Positions 5,316-5,560 of a stretch of 5,560 nucleotides of DNA are shown here, one piece after another. A model generated the notes under the pieces. The model saw only the letters and a list, made by a program, of their open reading frames with translations, was not told where the DNA came from and searched no databases. The DNA comes from an uncultured Bacteroidales bacterium (GTDB lineage: Bacteria; Bacteroidota; Bacteroidia; Bacteroidales; Bacteroidaceae), in NCBI GenBank assembly GCA_947367415.1, contig CANBEE010000190.1, forward strand, positions 1-5,560, given 5' to 3'. A program made the position numbers and the translations under genes. The number at the start of each line of letters is the position of its first letter. Position 1 is the stretch's first letter.

Positions 5316-5560
5316 TTAGATATCTAATGATTGGTTTTTAATTCTTTCTTGTATGTTAGTATTGGTTTGAATGATTCGCTTCAAGTCTTTGTCCAAACGC
5401 TTTCCGAATAACCAAATGCGGAAGTAGAAGAATAATCCTACTGGGATGCAAACTCCGAAAAGGATATTCAACCAACGGTGGTCTGACGGGCTCTTGTGTG
5501 CTTGGGTGGAAAGAATTGGATAGTTGTTCAATCCATTCAGTATCGGACCATCCTTACTAT
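5316..5560 (-). CDS. C-terminal end of a probable LptF/LptG (YjgP/YjgQ) family permease (5' end outside window)
   Basis: The frame is open from the right edge to a TAA at 5316-5318, showing 80 residues. A TTG at 5529-5531 could be mistaken for a start. The frame continues without a stop to the window edge (SKDGPILNG before it), so this is the tail of a longer protein. Visible are a polar lead-in, one transmembrane segment (WLNILFGVCIPVGLFFYFRIW), then a basic/polar coiled tail rich in Lys, Arg and Asn (KRLDKDLKRIIQTN...). From memory, Bacteroidetes LptF/LptG-type permeases, which extract lipopolysaccharide from the inner membrane with LptB, carry this kind of C-terminal extension and are found next to ribBA. 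This identification is an inference from the tail only. The stop is two bases before the ribBA start, showing one operon. Confidence 0.6.
   Translation of the reverse strand, partial: SKDGPILNGLNNYPILSTQAHKSPSDHRWLNILFGVCIPVGLFFYFRIWLFGKRLDKDLKRIIQTNTNIQERIKNQSLDI

Noticed and set aside
5316..5327. Perfect 12-base palindrome TTAGATATCTAA just before ribBA
   Set aside because: It overlaps the last codons and stop of the upstream gene, is AT-rich with no loop, and is short enough to occur by chance.
5316..5531. Small separate 71-residue protein starting at a TTG
   Set aside because: The frame runs on without a stop to the window edge and the TTG has no special context; it is better read as the C-terminus of a longer permease.

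Overview
The window looks like ordinary chromosome from a member of the Bacteroidales (Bacteroides/Prevotella type). The evidence is a PorO/P-type outer membrane porin, no Shine-Dalgarno sequence before any visible start, a Bacteroidetes-type -7 promoter box (TAnnTTTG), and a permease-like C-terminus ahead of ribBA. All complete genes are on the minus strand. Only the 3' end of one gene is on the plus strand, at the left edge.

Left part (1-206): the last 32 codons of an unrecognised plus-strand gene, followed by a strong hairpin that probably terminates transcription from both sides. Next (207-2449, minus): a predicted two-gene unit. It holds an outer membrane porin (1442-2449, with a candidate promoter at 2490-2497) and, 83 bases downstream, an inner membrane Gate-domain protein (207-1358). 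The spacer between them carries two arrays of 7-base tandem repeats.

Middle (2450-2858): 409 bases without a convincing gene. It contains the porin promoter, a perfect inverted repeat, a second terminator-like hairpin without an obvious gene, a 13-base direct repeat, and the terminator of the right-hand operon.

Right part (2859-5560, minus): a tightly packed unit. It reads the C-terminus of a probable LptF/LptG (YjgP/YjgQ) permease, then ribBA two bases later, then a PLP-dependent aspartate aminotransferase 46 bases after that, then the terminator at 2798-2834. RibBA makes both committed precursors of riboflavin. The aminotransferase links oxaloacetate/aspartate and glutamate metabolism. The permease would serve lipopolysaccharide export. 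There is no obvious shared pathway, so this looks like housekeeping genes sharing a transcript.

I found no clearly new biological system. The most interesting signal is that the two non-trivial minus-strand intergenic spacers (1359-1441 and 4053-4098) share one layout: heptamer repeats, then CAAATG, then a second heptamer family beginning ACT. The 7-base period places stop codons in several reading frames.
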